Positions 51,599 to 63,700 of a stretch of DNA of 64,000 nucleotides are shown here, one piece after another. The stretch covers positions 9,199,501 to 9,263,500 of the forward strand of contig OX621258.1 in assembly GCA_951640165.1 (NCBI GenBank), read 5' to 3'. Position 1 is the first letter of the stretch, and each line of letters opens with the position of its first letter. The position numbers were made by a program, and so were the translations under genes. The stretch comes from Pseudoips prasinana (taxonomy: Eukaryota; Arthropoda; Insecta; Lepidoptera; Nolidae). The notes beneath the pieces were generated by a model. It had not been told where the DNA came from, searched no databases, and saw nothing but the letters and a program-made list of their open reading frames with translations.

Positions 51599-52208
51599 AA
51601 ACTGGCCAAGTGCGAGTCGGAATCGCACATGAAGGGTTCCGCTGCAGCAAGTATTTTCGTTGATTAAATGAAAGGTAAATTGCGGTTTACGATTTATGAC
51701 GCATTAAAAAAAACTACTTACTTTACTAGTTCAAACCAATTTTCGTTGTTATTTTACATGGTAATGTACATCATATATATTTTTTTAATTTTATCATTCT
51801 CTTATTTTAGGAGTTACAGGGGGGGCGACACTAATTTTTCCACTTTGGAAGTGTCTCTCGCGCAACCTATTCAGTTTAGAAAAAAATGATTTTAGGATCC
51901 TCAATATAATTTTTGAAGACCTATCCATAGATAACCCACATGTATGGGTACGATGAAAAACAATTTTGAGTTTCAGGTCCATGTATGGGGAACCCCCAAA
52001 ATTATTATTATTATTCTATTTTTGTGTACAAATCTTAATGCGGTTCACAGAATACATCTACTTACCAAGTTTATTACTTTACCAGTACAGCTCTTATAGT
52101 TTCGGAAAAAAATGGCTGGGACATACGGACGGACAGACAGACAGACAGACAGACATGACGAATCTATAAGGGTTCCGTTTTTTGCCATTTGGCTACGGAA
52201 CCCTAAAA
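51599..52208 (+). mobile_element. Dispersed repeat R, full copy
   Basis: About 610 bp from CTGGCCAAGTGCGAGTCGG to a terminal hairpin (AGGGTTCCG ... CGGAACCCT) and AAAAA. The interior includes a CAGACAGACAGACAGACA run. Open frames inside lack domains. Class unknown; no target duplication was found. Confidence 0.6.
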
Positions 52209-52385
52209 ACGGTTGTTATTCACGTGGACTTTAAAAAGCATTTTTAAATAGTCAGAACATGTTTGTAGTAATATAGTTAAGTATACATAATTATTTCTCT
52301 TCACAAAAATAATTGTCCAGCGCGAGAATTGAACCTGGGACATTAACTGACTTCTGTTCTGCTGTTACCAACTTATAATAACAAA
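52206..52385 (-). mobile_element. SINE-5 with tRNA-like head
   Basis: The minus strand starts with a tRNA-like region (box B AGGTTCAATTCTCG), then TATACTTAACTATATTACTA, CAAACATGTTCTGACTATTT and GTGAATAACAACC. This copy shows that the SINE-5 core belongs to a tRNA-headed SINE. Confidence 0.65.
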
Positions 52386-52485
52386 TCGTATAAGGAAAAC
52401 AAGCCGACTCACGACGCACAGGATTTTTTCTAAAGCTCATCAGTATAGCTGAAAGAAGTCCAAGGGCTCCCCGAGAAACTTCTTA

Positions 52486-52601
52486 GGGTCAGCGCAGACA
52501 GAGAGTTCAAGCATAATATGCACTTTATTCTTATAGTTCTACAGTTGATTTTCTAGTGCCTTAATAAAATCCTCGCCGCTCCTCTCTGTCTGCGCTGACC
52601 C
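52486..52601. mobile_element. Harbinger-type MITE
   Basis: Inverted ends GGGTCAGCGCAGACAGAGAG / complement of 20 bases are flanked by TTA (52483-52485, 52602-52604). GGG-start ends with a TTA duplication fit PIF/Harbinger. 116 bp, non-coding. Confidence 0.8.
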
Positions 52602-52611
52602 TTAGGGGGAG

Positions 52612-52770
52612 ATGCCATAATCGTTACGTTTGGCAGACGGGTTGGCGATCGCAAGTTGCTGCCCGTCATCTGATAGATATTCCTTCGGGTCGACTTCTAC
52701 GCCCCCCACGGGATGAGATGGGGTGATGATATGAGATGAGAATCTCCGCCGTCACCACACAGCAATTCTG
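52612..52770 (-). mobile_element. Repeat Q, 5' portion
   Basis: GACGGGTTGGCGATCGCAAG, CCCCCCACGGGATGAGATGG and CGCCGTCACCACACAGC in order; the GAT tail side is lost. Confidence 0.65.
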
Positions 52771-53809
52771 AAGTTGCTTAAAAATATAGGTTTTTTTTAA
52801 TTTCTTAGGCTAGTTAAAAATAAAGCAAAAACCATTACAATTTTAACTTCCACGTTAAAAATCGCAAACAAATTATTACTTCCAAACATTCTGGTCACTT
52901 TGCAAACATATTTCTTATTTATCACTTGTAACCAGTGACAAGGAAGTGTCAAAACGCCTGCAAGCTAAATTGTTTTCTTTTAAAAATAGCGCAAAACAAA
53001 AAGGTTTATTACACAAGATTCAACTTAATCATGTTATTTTCAATTCTATATTTCAAGCAATAAGATTCAATTTTGATAGTTTTCAATTAACTTCAAACTA
53101 TTAAAATAAAAATTGAATAAGCAATACTGAACTCTGGGGTTATAAACATAAGGTTAAATTTTCATTGAAATGACTGCCACAAGCGGTCTTCAGATATTCA
53201 GTTATAGAATTTGGGTGTATATTTAACGTGTCTCGGAAAGACAGGAGTAAGTAATTGTTTGTTTTATTTATAATAATGGGAAAATGAACGCCAAAAGGCT
53301 CGACTTCAAACCTATAATTTTGTACGAAGGATAAATAAATGAAGTGCGATTGTAATATTCGCGTCAGAACGTTAAAACCTATAATTTAATTTAGCAAATT
53401 CGACCTTATCTCAACAGCATAATGCTCATATTTTTTTTGAGATAAAAAAATAAGTAAGTTGCTTGCAGGCGCGAAGTCGGAGTAGAATGCGCGTGAATTC
53501 CGCGAACTTTTTATCCCCAAAAGAAATATAGGGAATTACGTTTTGTGATCAGTGTGAACTTTTTTTATTAACTTTTAGTATTGCTTGCGGATAGACATAC
53601 GAATGTATGGATGAAATTATTTATTTAAGTAACAAACAGTCGTATTCAAATAAAAGTTATAAAGATTATTGCTTATACTTATACCAGGTAGTTTTCTTAC
53701 AGTATTAGAATAGTGAGAAAGCATTGAGGTACTAAGTAACTCAAAACAAATCTATACAAATAAATAAAATTGGAGTGTCTGTTTGTAATATTGAAATAAT
53801 TGGTTTTTA
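52771..53809. other. Unassigned AT-rich stretch
   Basis: No gene or known repeat is seen. Confidence 0.3.
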
Positions 53810-54053
53810 CTACATTAATATGAATATATATACGGTACATACACCAAAATAACATTTTTTACAATTTTTGTCTGTCTGTTTGTTCCGGCTAATCTCTGAA
53901 ATGGCTGGACAGATTTTGACGGGACTTTTATTGGCAGGTAGCTGATGTAATAAGGAGTAACTTAGGCTACTTTTATTTTAGAATAAACTTTTATTTTTAA
54001 AAAAAAGCCAAATAAACTAATTAACACGCGGATGAAGTCGCGGGTACAGCTAG
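53810..54053 (+). mobile_element. Helitron-like element, diverged
   Basis: Ends with hairpin CGCGGATGAAGTCGCG then GGTACAGCTAG followed by T. The body has TTTTTGTCTGTCTGTTTGTT, as in the 25.3 kb copy. 5' end uncertain. Confidence 0.6.
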
Positions 54054-54967
54054 TTAATAATAAAAAGGAAAGTATCATATCTACGAGGTTACAGTTCAAA
54101 CCAATATATACCCACATATACATATATATATGCGTATACATTGGTTTGAACTAATCGGACTACACTCTCGTAATAAAAGCGGTTTCGCACTACATAAGAT
54201 CCGAATCCGTGAAAGAAAATAAAAATGAATAAAATACAGATCGAGTAAACTTGGACCGCATTGGGATAATGCTTTTCACACTACCTCGGATCCAAAGCCG
54301 TGATAAAAACTGAATCTAGCGCACAATATAACCATACAAATAGTTCTCCGACTACTTAGGACCGTGTTTGAAAATATTGGCGGTAATTATTTAAATTATT
54401 CTCCGTAATATTTAAACATTCGATACAATTACTTATGTATTAAATTTATTAGGTGTTTGACATACTTTTGGTTATGGTCTTTCATAATGAATTATTTTTT
54501 TACTTCCGTCTAAAAAAACAATAGCTTTTGTGGGAAATCTGTTTATTATTTACTTTGCAATATTACAAGAGCGAATAAAGCCTAAAAACTATTAGGATAT
54601 AACACCCTTTATGCATATTTAAAGCTGTTATAAACAGACATTATAAAATATTTAAGTCTTTACTTAAGAGGCTGACAACATCCTATTTAATAGAATCATA
54701 CTAGTCTCGTCCATTTAAACTACAAAGTTGAGTCAAAACAGATGCCGATTGAAAAAACCTTTATAAGATAACGAAGTCTTTACTTAATAGTCCGACAACA
54801 TCCAAATTCATTGTATCTCGTTAGTAAGGTCAAAACCGATGCCGAAAGAGAAAAACATAATCTATATGAGAAATCTAATAGAACATAGTTTTTGATAATC
54901 ATAAAGCGCACTATACATTGTGATAACAATTTAAATTGAATTAAATTTTTTTCAGATTAACTTTGTT
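54054..54967. other. Mostly unassigned
   Basis: A short inverted repeat (GTTCAAACCAATATATA / TATACATTGGTTTGAAC) lies at 54093-54151. No gene. Confidence 0.35.
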
Positions 54968-55330
54968 CCATACATACATAGACTCACGCCTGTTTCCCAG
55001 ACGGGTAGGCAGAGACAACGGATTTCCATTTATCACGATCTTTGCACACGTCTTTTGCCTCGATTACTGTCATAATATTCTACATACATGCTCGCCGGTT
55101 TAGGGTACTTCTGACCTGCCCTTTCTTGAGAACGTCTCCGATTTGGTCAGAGAATGTTCGACGAGGTCTTCCCCTTCCGGTTGTTCCATTCACAAAGGCC
55201 AGGTATACTTCTTTGGTCAATTTTCTTTCATTCATCCTTTCTAAATGGCCAAACGCTTTTTCAATTATTTTGTTTCAAGTATTGTTATATGGGACTTTGT
55301 GATTATTTTCTATCGCACGAACCTGAAAGT
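54968..55330 (-). pseudogene. LINE F ORF2 C-terminus
   Basis: The minus strand reads [50 protein letters not shown], then after a frame change TVIEAKDVCKDRDKWKSVVS and AYPSGKQA with a stop. The LKRM/GRGRPR pattern is the usual ORF2 tail of several LINE families. A SINE-1 borders it at 55331. No catalytic part. Confidence 0.7.
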
Positions 55331-55580
55331 AATAATATCTGGGGACAATGTCACACAGATCATCCTAGCCCCAAACTAAGCAAAGCTTGTACTATGGGTA
55401 CCAGACGAAGATATACATACTTATATAGATAGATAAATACTTATATACATAGAAAACATCCATGACTCAGAAACAAATATTCGTTCTAATCACACAAATA
55501 TTTGCACTTACCGGGATTCGAACCCAGGACCACCAGCTTCGTATGCAGGAGCATTACCAACTAGGCTACGGTGACCGTCT
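55331..55580 (-). mobile_element. SINE-1, full length
   Basis: Intact boxes A and B on the minus strand; tail AATAATATCTGGGGACAATG as seen on the plus strand. Confidence 0.85.
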
Positions 55581-55614
55581 GAAAAACGATGCCCTAAGGC
55601 GTAGGTTACTTAGT

Positions 55615-55715
55615 TTGTAGCTCGTTGTTCTAGCGGCATCATAATGAGGTCAGCAGAATGAGTTTAGTCCTGGGTTCAAATCCCGGGTCGGGTCAAAAAA
55701 GAAAAGTCTTTGAAA
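55615..55715 (+). mobile_element. SINE-2 head fragment
   Basis: CGTTGTTCTAGCGGCATC and GGTTCAAATCCCGGGTCGGG are the tRNA-like head; the body stops after AAAAAG. Confidence 0.55.
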
Positions 55716-56059
55716 AGTGAATTAGGTATTACTAATGCGTTTTACGGCAGTTTCCGACTCGTTTAGTGTTACAGCCCATGATGGTTTCGGCCTTTGGGCC
55801 GAAACACAGAATATACTTAAATAACGATTTTTTTTTTATTCTGAGTTTCACCCCATTTATTTCATTTAACGTACTCTAAGTTTTTTGAATCAAAATTTGG
55901 TAGATATATACAATTTTATAAATAATATTTTTTAAATAATTTCGACTATGACACACTGTGTTCGAAGTAGCTCACAAAGAAGATTAGATATTACATACTC
56001 GCGACGACCTGTTATTGGCTTTATGTAGTATATAAGCTCCATCAATAATTTATTATAAA

Positions 56060-56228
56060 CTAGCTGTGCCCCGCGGTGTTACTCGCGTTAAATTTTATAA
56101 ATTTTCTTTGCTATAAACCTCACGGAGCCCGAGACCTTTCCAACGAATGCAAAACCGTGGAAATCGGTTCGTGCGTTCTGGAGTTATAGCGTCAGGAAGG
56201 AAAACCCGACTTATTTTTATATAGTAGA
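56060..56228 (-). mobile_element. Helitron-like element
   Basis: CTAG at 56060-56063 on the plus strand is followed by CTGTGCCCCGCGG, the complement of the GCGGGGCACAG terminus. A short body (GAAATCGGTTCGTGCG) follows. Confidence 0.6.
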
Positions 56229-57418
56229 CTACTGTCCGCTTCTTTTAAATAATACACGTTAAGGTCTAAACAGTGGATTTAAACTGACAATTATGTATTA
56301 AAATGATTAAGTATCTAGGGATACTCGAAAATAATAACAGTACAATTGACAGCTAAGCGTGATCTCTTGACAAAACAATTATAATTAACAGACACGCCTT
56401 CTAATTACATTTGGAATTCTAACCTCCATGTCAAAACAATAATGGTAAATAAACACATCAATTCATAATTCCATTACATCACACTCACGTAGGTGAACGC
56501 TCTGTTTAAACCCAATTTGTGACGTCACAAGTATGAGTTGTGACGTAACAAATCCAATTAATCAACACAATCTACTACCGTCACTTCCTGTTCACTATAT
56601 TATCGAGTTTCGCCAAAGGTTCGGGTTTCGCATAATTTAAATATGGAATATTAGAGGCCCGCACTGGTTTCCCTCGGGTTTTCTACTAGGGTATGAAGTG
56701 TATGGCAAATATTTCTCTCATTGGAACACGGTTGACAATATGATAATTCATTTTCTAGTTTCTCTATAATAATCTGAATAAAATATGTAATCTATAGGTA
56801 GGATCTATAGGTATTAGGATTGGCAACACTGCCGATCGGTTGTCAAAAATTGTACTAGTGAATTAAAATTAATAATTACTTATAAATAAATGTTTTTACG
56901 TTGTAAAATATAAAATTTTACTATTAGCAATCTAAATTGTAAGCTAAATAATTGAATGTGATTAGTTTTCTGAAGAAATAAACCCGAAACAACTGATATC
57001 TGTCGACGCATCAGCTGTCTGTCACTGCGCTGCTCGTGTCCAACGATTAAGTTTAAACTTTTGTGTGAATCCCGGGGAGTATATTACTTATTCTTTATTT
57101 TACACATACATACTAACCTAACCAAACATTTATTCGACTCATTGGTGTGAGTCACGTCCAATTTCACACTGCCATATTCTGTCTCCATTTGCTTGACGTA
57201 CATTGTGGAAGCAAATTCGACGACTTAATTAGCTGGCTACAGACATCACACACTTCAATTACTCCATAACTATACTGATATAAGATTGGCATTCGATAAA
57301 TTTATTCCTATCTACACATACTAAGTTAACTTGACTAGACCCTAGTAATGAACTCTGATTAGGTGTCATATAGATAAAGTTAAAAGTGCCCCACTACAGT
57401 TTGTAACTAAATGTTTAA
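56229..57418. other. Unassigned, possibly partly LINE E 5' UTR
   Basis: A near-palindromic pair TTGTGACGTCACAAG and TTGTGACGTAACAAA lies at 56517-56552. No coding signal. The last few hundred bases may be the 5' leader of LINE E. Confidence 0.3.
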
Positions 57419-57624
57419 GTGTTGCTTTATTATAAATCTATTATAAAGTTAATTGCCCATCTGTCTTGTATATACTTACTTATATTATTTCTACCTATAG
57501 ATCTCTGTAGTTTATTTTTCATATCTCACTCCTTTGACTTCAAATACATCTTAACCTCTTATTTCTGTCTAGTTTTCTGTTCACCCACCCTTTGTTTTCA
57601 GCCCATCCTCATTCACCTCACATC

Positions 57625-59028
57625 ATGCAGACCCGAAGCATGGCTGCAACTCAAGTAGCTGAACATAAGTTGAAATCAGCTCTCAAGGACTTACAAACAT
57701 ACCAAGATCAGTGTCATAAACTTGAACAGGAGCGTGAGGAGAATGAGATAGAGATAAAAAGGGTCATTGATAGTAACACATCACTGAAAAGAGAACTTGT
57801 GAAACTCGACCACCAACTAGAGTCTACTATTGAAGAGCGAGACAGACTGCATGCGGAGACAGAGTCTTTTGATAAGTGTAGAGTGTTATATGAAGAAGCA
57901 CTGTTCAAAATTAGAGATCTTGAATTAGAATTAATTAATTGTAATGAGAAGTTGTCAAATTATGTAAAAAACACAACTTGTCCAGTAGCCTCCATTAATC
58001 AGAGCTTGTATGACGAGTTGGCCAGTTGTGGTCCGGTGGGTCTCCCTATTAATACAACGGTGACCATTGATTTGACTGGCGATGACTGTGTAGACTGCCA
58101 GCCAAGCGTTAATTCCTTATGTAGTGACAAGCTAAAACAATACATACTTGAACTAAGTAAAGAACGTAGGGCATTATTAAACAAATTAGAAAATTATAAA
58201 ATTAAATTAGAGGATAGCAAACTAATTTATGAAAAAGATACTCAGTATTTGCTTTCTGAGATAAAAACTCTTGAAAAGTCCCTAGCAATCTCATATCACA
58301 GTTTCCAGTCATACAAAAATGAAATGCAATTGCTAGCTGGAAAAGTAATCCTGAAAGCAATAGGACATTGGAACCGATTAACACCAGTAGTGCAGTAGTG
58401 GAGTCATACACACAGCTGGGATCAGAGTCACCAGTATCTCCACAAAATGAAATTACTAAACATAGCTCCATACTGTATTCCGATGAAATGGGTAAGGGCC
58501 TTGGTACCTTGCTTTGTAATAAGCTGAGTTGTTCCTTTGTCAACTATTGTATGCCAGGATTACATTATAAAGATATAATACATAAATTAATTCAGAATAA
58601 ACACAGTGCCAAATCATGTATAACTCTAATGGTAGGAAATTGTAAAAACTTAAAGAAAAAAGACATTACAGATAGTTTCACTGAGATGTTAGAATTAGAC
58701 TGTAATAAGATAATATTATGTGCCTTCCCCTATGTGTCCAATGTGCCTGATAGTACAAATAATTATATCCACAAGCTAAATATGCACCTACAGTTTTTGG
58801 TTAGCCATTATAGTGATAAATTTTATATTTTTGGACACAAATAGTTTTATAGATTCTTGTAGGGTAACCATGAGTACAGTTACTGTCTCAAGAAAATTTT
58901 TGAACATACTTGCAAGTTTAGTAGCGGCAGATATTAACTCAGTCATAAGTAGTATGATGAAGTCACTTTTTATACCATCTTTTAGTAATGTTATTAAAAT
59001 CAATTTAGTTAGTAGTTTAAACATGTAA
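57625..59028 (+). pseudogene. LINE E ORF1: coiled coil plus esterase-like domain
   Basis: The start is the ATG at 57625 (MQTRSMAAT). Residues ~10-105 and ~180-240 form long charged heptad-like coiled coils, expected for trimerising ORF1 proteins that bind element RNA. A Cys-containing linker (DLTGDDCVDC) lies between. The first frame stops at 58398. A frameshift near 58360 continues into a globular domain (SILYSDEMGKGLGTLLCNKL, YCMPGLHYKDIIHKLI, SCITLMVGNC, KIILCAFPYV) whose blocks resemble the SGNH-esterase domain of CR1-type ORF1. A second frameshift near 58845 gives the last ~60 residues to a stop at 59028. The esterase call rests on block order, not a search. Confidence 0.7.
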
Positions 59029-59030
59029 GC

Positions 59031-60406
59031 ATGACAATAGAGAAGTGTGATAACTTTCTAATTCTATCACATCAAAATATAAACCGCTTCTCTGGCAAAA
59101 TTCTAGACATAGAACTTTTTAATGAAAAATATGAAATAGATATCTTTTGTTTTACAGAAACATGGCTGAAGGCACACAAGATGGCTTTTAGTGTCTGTGG
59201 CTATAGGGTCGCCAGCTTTTATAATAGGGTTTCGGCAGAGGGTGGTGGAGTACTGATACTACTTCGAGACCAAATTAAATTTAAAGAACGTAAAGATATA
59301 TGCGTGTGTGTGAGGTGGCATGTGTAGAGACGCAGTTTTATTGTATAATATGTGTGTATAGACCACCAGCATCCGATTTAAAGCTTTTTACAGCAACAAT
59401 AGAAGACATTCTTAGGAAAATTAAAAGTTAAAAAAAAATCCTTGTATGTGGTGATTTTAATATGAACATTTTAGCAGATTCACCTGAAATAAACATATTT
59501 CTATCTGTATTTCGGTCCTTTAACCTTAAATGCTTGTTCTCTGAGGCCACGAGAGTCACACCCACATCTGCTACTTGCATTGATAACATAATTACCAACT
59601 TTGATGTCTCTGAGAAGTGTTTGGTGGCTGGTGTTCGCTCTGACCATAAATGCCAAATAGTAAAGATAAAAAATGAGATAAATATAAATAAACAAAAAAT
59701 TAGTTTTAGACCTTTAACAAAATCTAATTTGGGAAAGTTCAGTAACAACCTGGAGAATAGTTTGTGCCATCTATTGCCAAACAAAAGTAACCCTAACGAT
59801 ATGTACACTACATTATTCCACTGTATTTGCAAAGAATTTAATAAAGCTTGTAAAATAAAAAACATAACGGTTGACAGTAATAAGATAAAATTTAGTTCTT
59901 GGACAACTCAAGGCATTAGACTGAGTAGAGATTTTTTATATGAGTTGTATGACAGAAGGCCCTATAACCCTGATGTCAATTTCATTAATTATGTTAGCAT
60001 TCAAGCTAAATCTTTATATATAAGAGATAAAATTAAAAAATCTGATAATAAAATAAAATCAGCTTGGCAAATAATTAATACTGAAACTGGTAAAAGTAGA
60101 TCAAGAGATCAAACATTAGTATTGAATATTGGTGATGAACTGGTTTCAGACAAGCTTACCATTGCCAATTTTTTAGCTGCTTTTTTTGCAAATATACCCG
60201 TGGATATTACTAAGTGTCTCGCATCATCACCAGATGTGGCTGAACTCTTTTTAAATCAAAGCGTAAAACAAACTGTACCTAACTTTAGTTTTAAATCCGT
60301 AACAAGTGATGATATTATAAAAGCTTTTAAGGGTATTAAAAGGAAAGGCACAGAAGATTTGTGGGGACTGTCTGTTAAAGCAATTGAATCAATCATACTA
60401 AACATT
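59031..60406 (+). pseudogene. LINE E ORF2: endonuclease and RT start
   Basis: ORF2 opens at ATG 59031, three bases after the ORF1 stop. APE-type endonuclease blocks are all visible but spread over frames: SHQNINRFSGK, CFTETWL, VYRPPASD, VCGDFNMN and GVRSDHKCQIV. Breaks occur near 59290 (frame change) and 59430 (stop and A-run). From 59462 the frame is open through the linker to the start of RT (DLWGLSVKAIESIILN), where LINE G is inserted. The remainder is at 63701-64000. Confidence 0.8.
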
Positions 60407-63400
60407 TTTTTTTTTTTTTTTTTTTATTTATTTGAAACCACAAACAAGTTTACAATTATCATTCATATAAAGCTTAAATTATACAATATTACTTACAGTA
60501 AACTCAACATTGCTGGTCACTTAATACATAAAAGAATTGCAGATGGTGAGCCTGTGTTACTATTTTATATTCCTATGAACTTATCAAATGAAATGAAATA
60601 ATCTCTGTAATGTTAAGTGAATATAGATATACGTATTTTCAAATATATGTAAGATATAGTTATATAGATAGATGTAGGTTAATATTTATGTGATGTGTGA
60701 GCGTGTCCGTGGAGAATTATGTATATATATATATTGTGTGCGTGTGATAGTAGAAGAGAGTGTAGGATAGCTTTAATTTACGACTGTTCCTCCAATAGTA
60801 TTTTAATGAGCTGTCTCTTAAATGTATGTTTACTATTAGCGAATATATCTAATGTATTTAATTTTTCTTTATATGTCTTAAAAATTCGATTTAATGGGGA
60901 CCGTATACCTGCATTTGTACGAGACTGCATAATTGCAAAAAGTTGATTACGACGGGATGTTCGCACATGAGCTCGCGTCGGTACAGAATAAGTTATTTTG
61001 TTTATTATATTTATGCAATCATGCTTGTTATTACAAATATCAAAAAGCAACATAGCTTCCAGTTGCTGTCGTCTAGACTTCAGGTCAAGCAATTTATAAG
61101 ACTTGAGTAATGACTGGTAAGATAAGCGTTTACGAAAACATTTGTAATTAGTATATCGCAAAAACTTCTTCTGGACCCTTTCTAAGCTCTTTTTGTATTT
61201 GTTGTATAATGGGTTCCATACAGCAACAGCGTATTCAAGTCGTGGCCTTATTAAGGATTTAAAAAGATACATAAGCGTAGATGGACTCCTGAATTCCTTA
61301 GAAGACCGCGTAACAAAGCCATACATTTGAAAGGCCTTACTGATAATATTATCTATGTGAATATTGAAATGAAGCTTGCTGTCTATTGTCAAACCCAGAT
61401 CCCTCATTGATTGTACTTTATCCATATTAGTACCACAAAGTGAATACGTAAAACTACTTACTGTTTTCTTTTTGCTGAAGCTTATGCTTTTGCATTTATT
61501 GAGGCTAAGCTCCAATTTATTTTCAAGGCAGTATGAACTGAATCTATCTAGGTCTTCTTGTAGATAGATATGATCTTGGTAGTTCCTTATTCGTAAGTAG
61601 ATTTTTAAGTCATCAGCATAAAGAAGAAAGTTACTATTGAGAAAGCATTTATTAATGTCATTAATGAAGATTACAAATAATAGTGGACCCATGATGGAAC
61701 CCTGTGGAACGCCTGAGCTTACATTTGAGGCATGTGACTCACAACCCCCTATTGCTACTTTCTGTGTTCTATGAGAAATATAAGATTTAAACCACCTCCA
61801 AAGGTCTCCCCTTATGCCGTTGTAGGCAATTTTTCCCAGCAATATACGATGATCTACACGGTCAAATGCTTTACGAAAATCTGTGTAAATACTGTCAATT
61901 TGCATCTAACCCTTCAAACAAATCTGTAGTGTAAGTTATAAGATTTGTTACAGTCGATCGCCCTTTTACGAATCCATGCTGCTGTTGTAGAATATTATTA
62001 TGTAAAAAAGGATAGATAGCATTATGGACGAGTCTTTCAAAGACCTTAGCAAGAACAGGCAATATGGATATGGGTCGATAATTCTCTATATCACTTTTTG
62101 ATCCACTCTTGTAGACAGGGACGATCCGTGCACTTTTCCATATACTTGGGAAAACGCCATCTGACAGACATTTATTAAATAGATAATAAAGAGGATTATC
62201 AATAATAGTTGCAGTTTCTCTAAAAAAAATGGGAGGTATATTGTCAACTCCAGCACCCTTAGAGATATCAAGCGATTTTAATGCCTTGCAAATTTCAGTT
62301 CTAGACAAATCAATTTTACTCATTGTAAAATTACGAGTATTAACTAAATTCAAACTAAGGTCAGAAATGTCTAAATTATCAGGTACAGAGGATGGTTGGT
62401 ACACAGATAGAAAAAAATCTGTAAACAAATTACATGCCTCTTCAAGACTACCGGCTTTTAATGTTTTATATTGCAGGTTAGTGGGGATATCCGTTGATTG
62501 CTTTCGATGAGAAATATAACTCCAAAAATATTTTATGTTATCTTTGATGCTAGTTTCTAATAAGGCCATATATTTATTGTAACAGCTTTCTGATGTGATT
62601 TTAAATTCTTTCCTATATATAGAGAAAATATTATAGTTCGACTCATTATAATTTTTTTTCATTTTAATCCATGCTTTATTTTTTTTTTTAAATAGTTGTA
62701 TCAATTTCGGGGTGAACCAAATAGGATAAGAATGTGTTCTAATATTTTTTAACGGTATATTTTCCTTAATAATTGAGTATAATTTTTCATAAAAACAAGA
62801 TACAGCCTCCTCAATTGCTTTATTCATAAATAATTCATTCCAATTTACTATCAATAATTCCTGTTTAATTTTAGCATAGTTAGCTTTTTTAAAACAATAT
62901 TTATAAAAAGGTTTACGTTGTATGTAACTTTTATTGCTTGTAAACGGTAATGAAACCCAAAAGGGTGGATGGTGTTCATCCGGAGGCACTAATGAGTTAG
63001 TCACTGGCGATAGAACACAGTCTAACACATCAGTAAAGAAAAAATCCAGTATTGTGTTATTATGATTCTTTAAATTATTTATTTGATAGCAATTTGATAC
63101 CGTCATGAAGTTATAAACGTACGTATCTATTTGATTTAGGCAATTACAGTTCAGGCGCTGCTTATATGGCTCTTCATTTGTCCAATTCAAATTAGGTAAA
63201 TTAAAATCCCCAACAATAATCATATACTCCCTGTTATTACTTCGATTCAATAAGTTAGTAGTAGTAGTTAAGTTGTAGTGCGATAAAAACCTGATCTACA
63301 ATCGGGGAGATGGGCGCGATTGACACGAGTGCGCAGCCGGCGCATAGCTCTCGCCGTACTGCGATCAGTACGCCACCGCCATCGCGGCGGCCGCTAGCCT

Positions 63401-63693
63401 CACGATCACGGTCTGCACGAAATATTAGATATCTATTGTCAATGTATTCGCTGTCTGAGATGTCTGTATGCAACCAAGTTTCGGTTAGTATTATGACATC
63501 ATACGAGTTTGATAGAATGTTCATATACAGTGTGTATAGTTTAGTTCTGAGTCCCCGACAGTTTTGGTAATAAATTGAAATATTATGAGAGTTAGCCATT
63601 TTTATTAGTACATACGGTAAATAATTTAGTTATTAGACATGCATTATTCAGGGTATGAGTGAAAGTAAGTGTTATAATTACTATACTACAATC
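60407..63693 (-). mobile_element. LINE family G, inserted in LINE E ORF2
   Basis: A 3.3-kb minus-strand element with a poly-A tail (poly-T at 60405-60424 on the plus strand). It is flanked by AAACATT at 60400-60406 and 63694-63700. It has full-length ORF2 domains but no ORF1, so it is 5'-truncated. Only one break separates each coding block, so it is younger than its host. Confidence 0.88.
60778..63599 (-). pseudogene. LINE G ORF2: endonuclease and reverse transcriptase, two frameshifts
   Basis: Reading leftwards from 63599: MANSHNISIYYQNCRGLRTK, LTETWLH, GGGVLIAV (endonuclease). A frameshift and stop lie near 63252. Then come VGDFNLPNLNW and PDEHHPPFW, a linker, AGVDNIPP, IVPVYKSGSK, NYRPISILPVLAKVFER, HGFVKGRSTV to a stop at 61895. 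A one-base shift there continues to TDFRKAFDRVD (catalytic Asp), SSGVPQGSIMGPLLF, LYADDLKIY (YADD), GLTIDSKLHF and a C-terminus FKRQLIKILLEEQS. All catalytic residues are present, but two frame breaks stop expression as one protein. Jockey-group placement is inferred from the poly-A tail and motifs. Confidence 0.88.
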
Positions 63694-63700
63694 AAACATT

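Noticed and set aside
56517..56552. TGACGTCA-like CREB/ATF sites as a promoter
   Set aside because: Two similar sites are present, but there is no TATA, initiator or downstream host gene to support a promoter.
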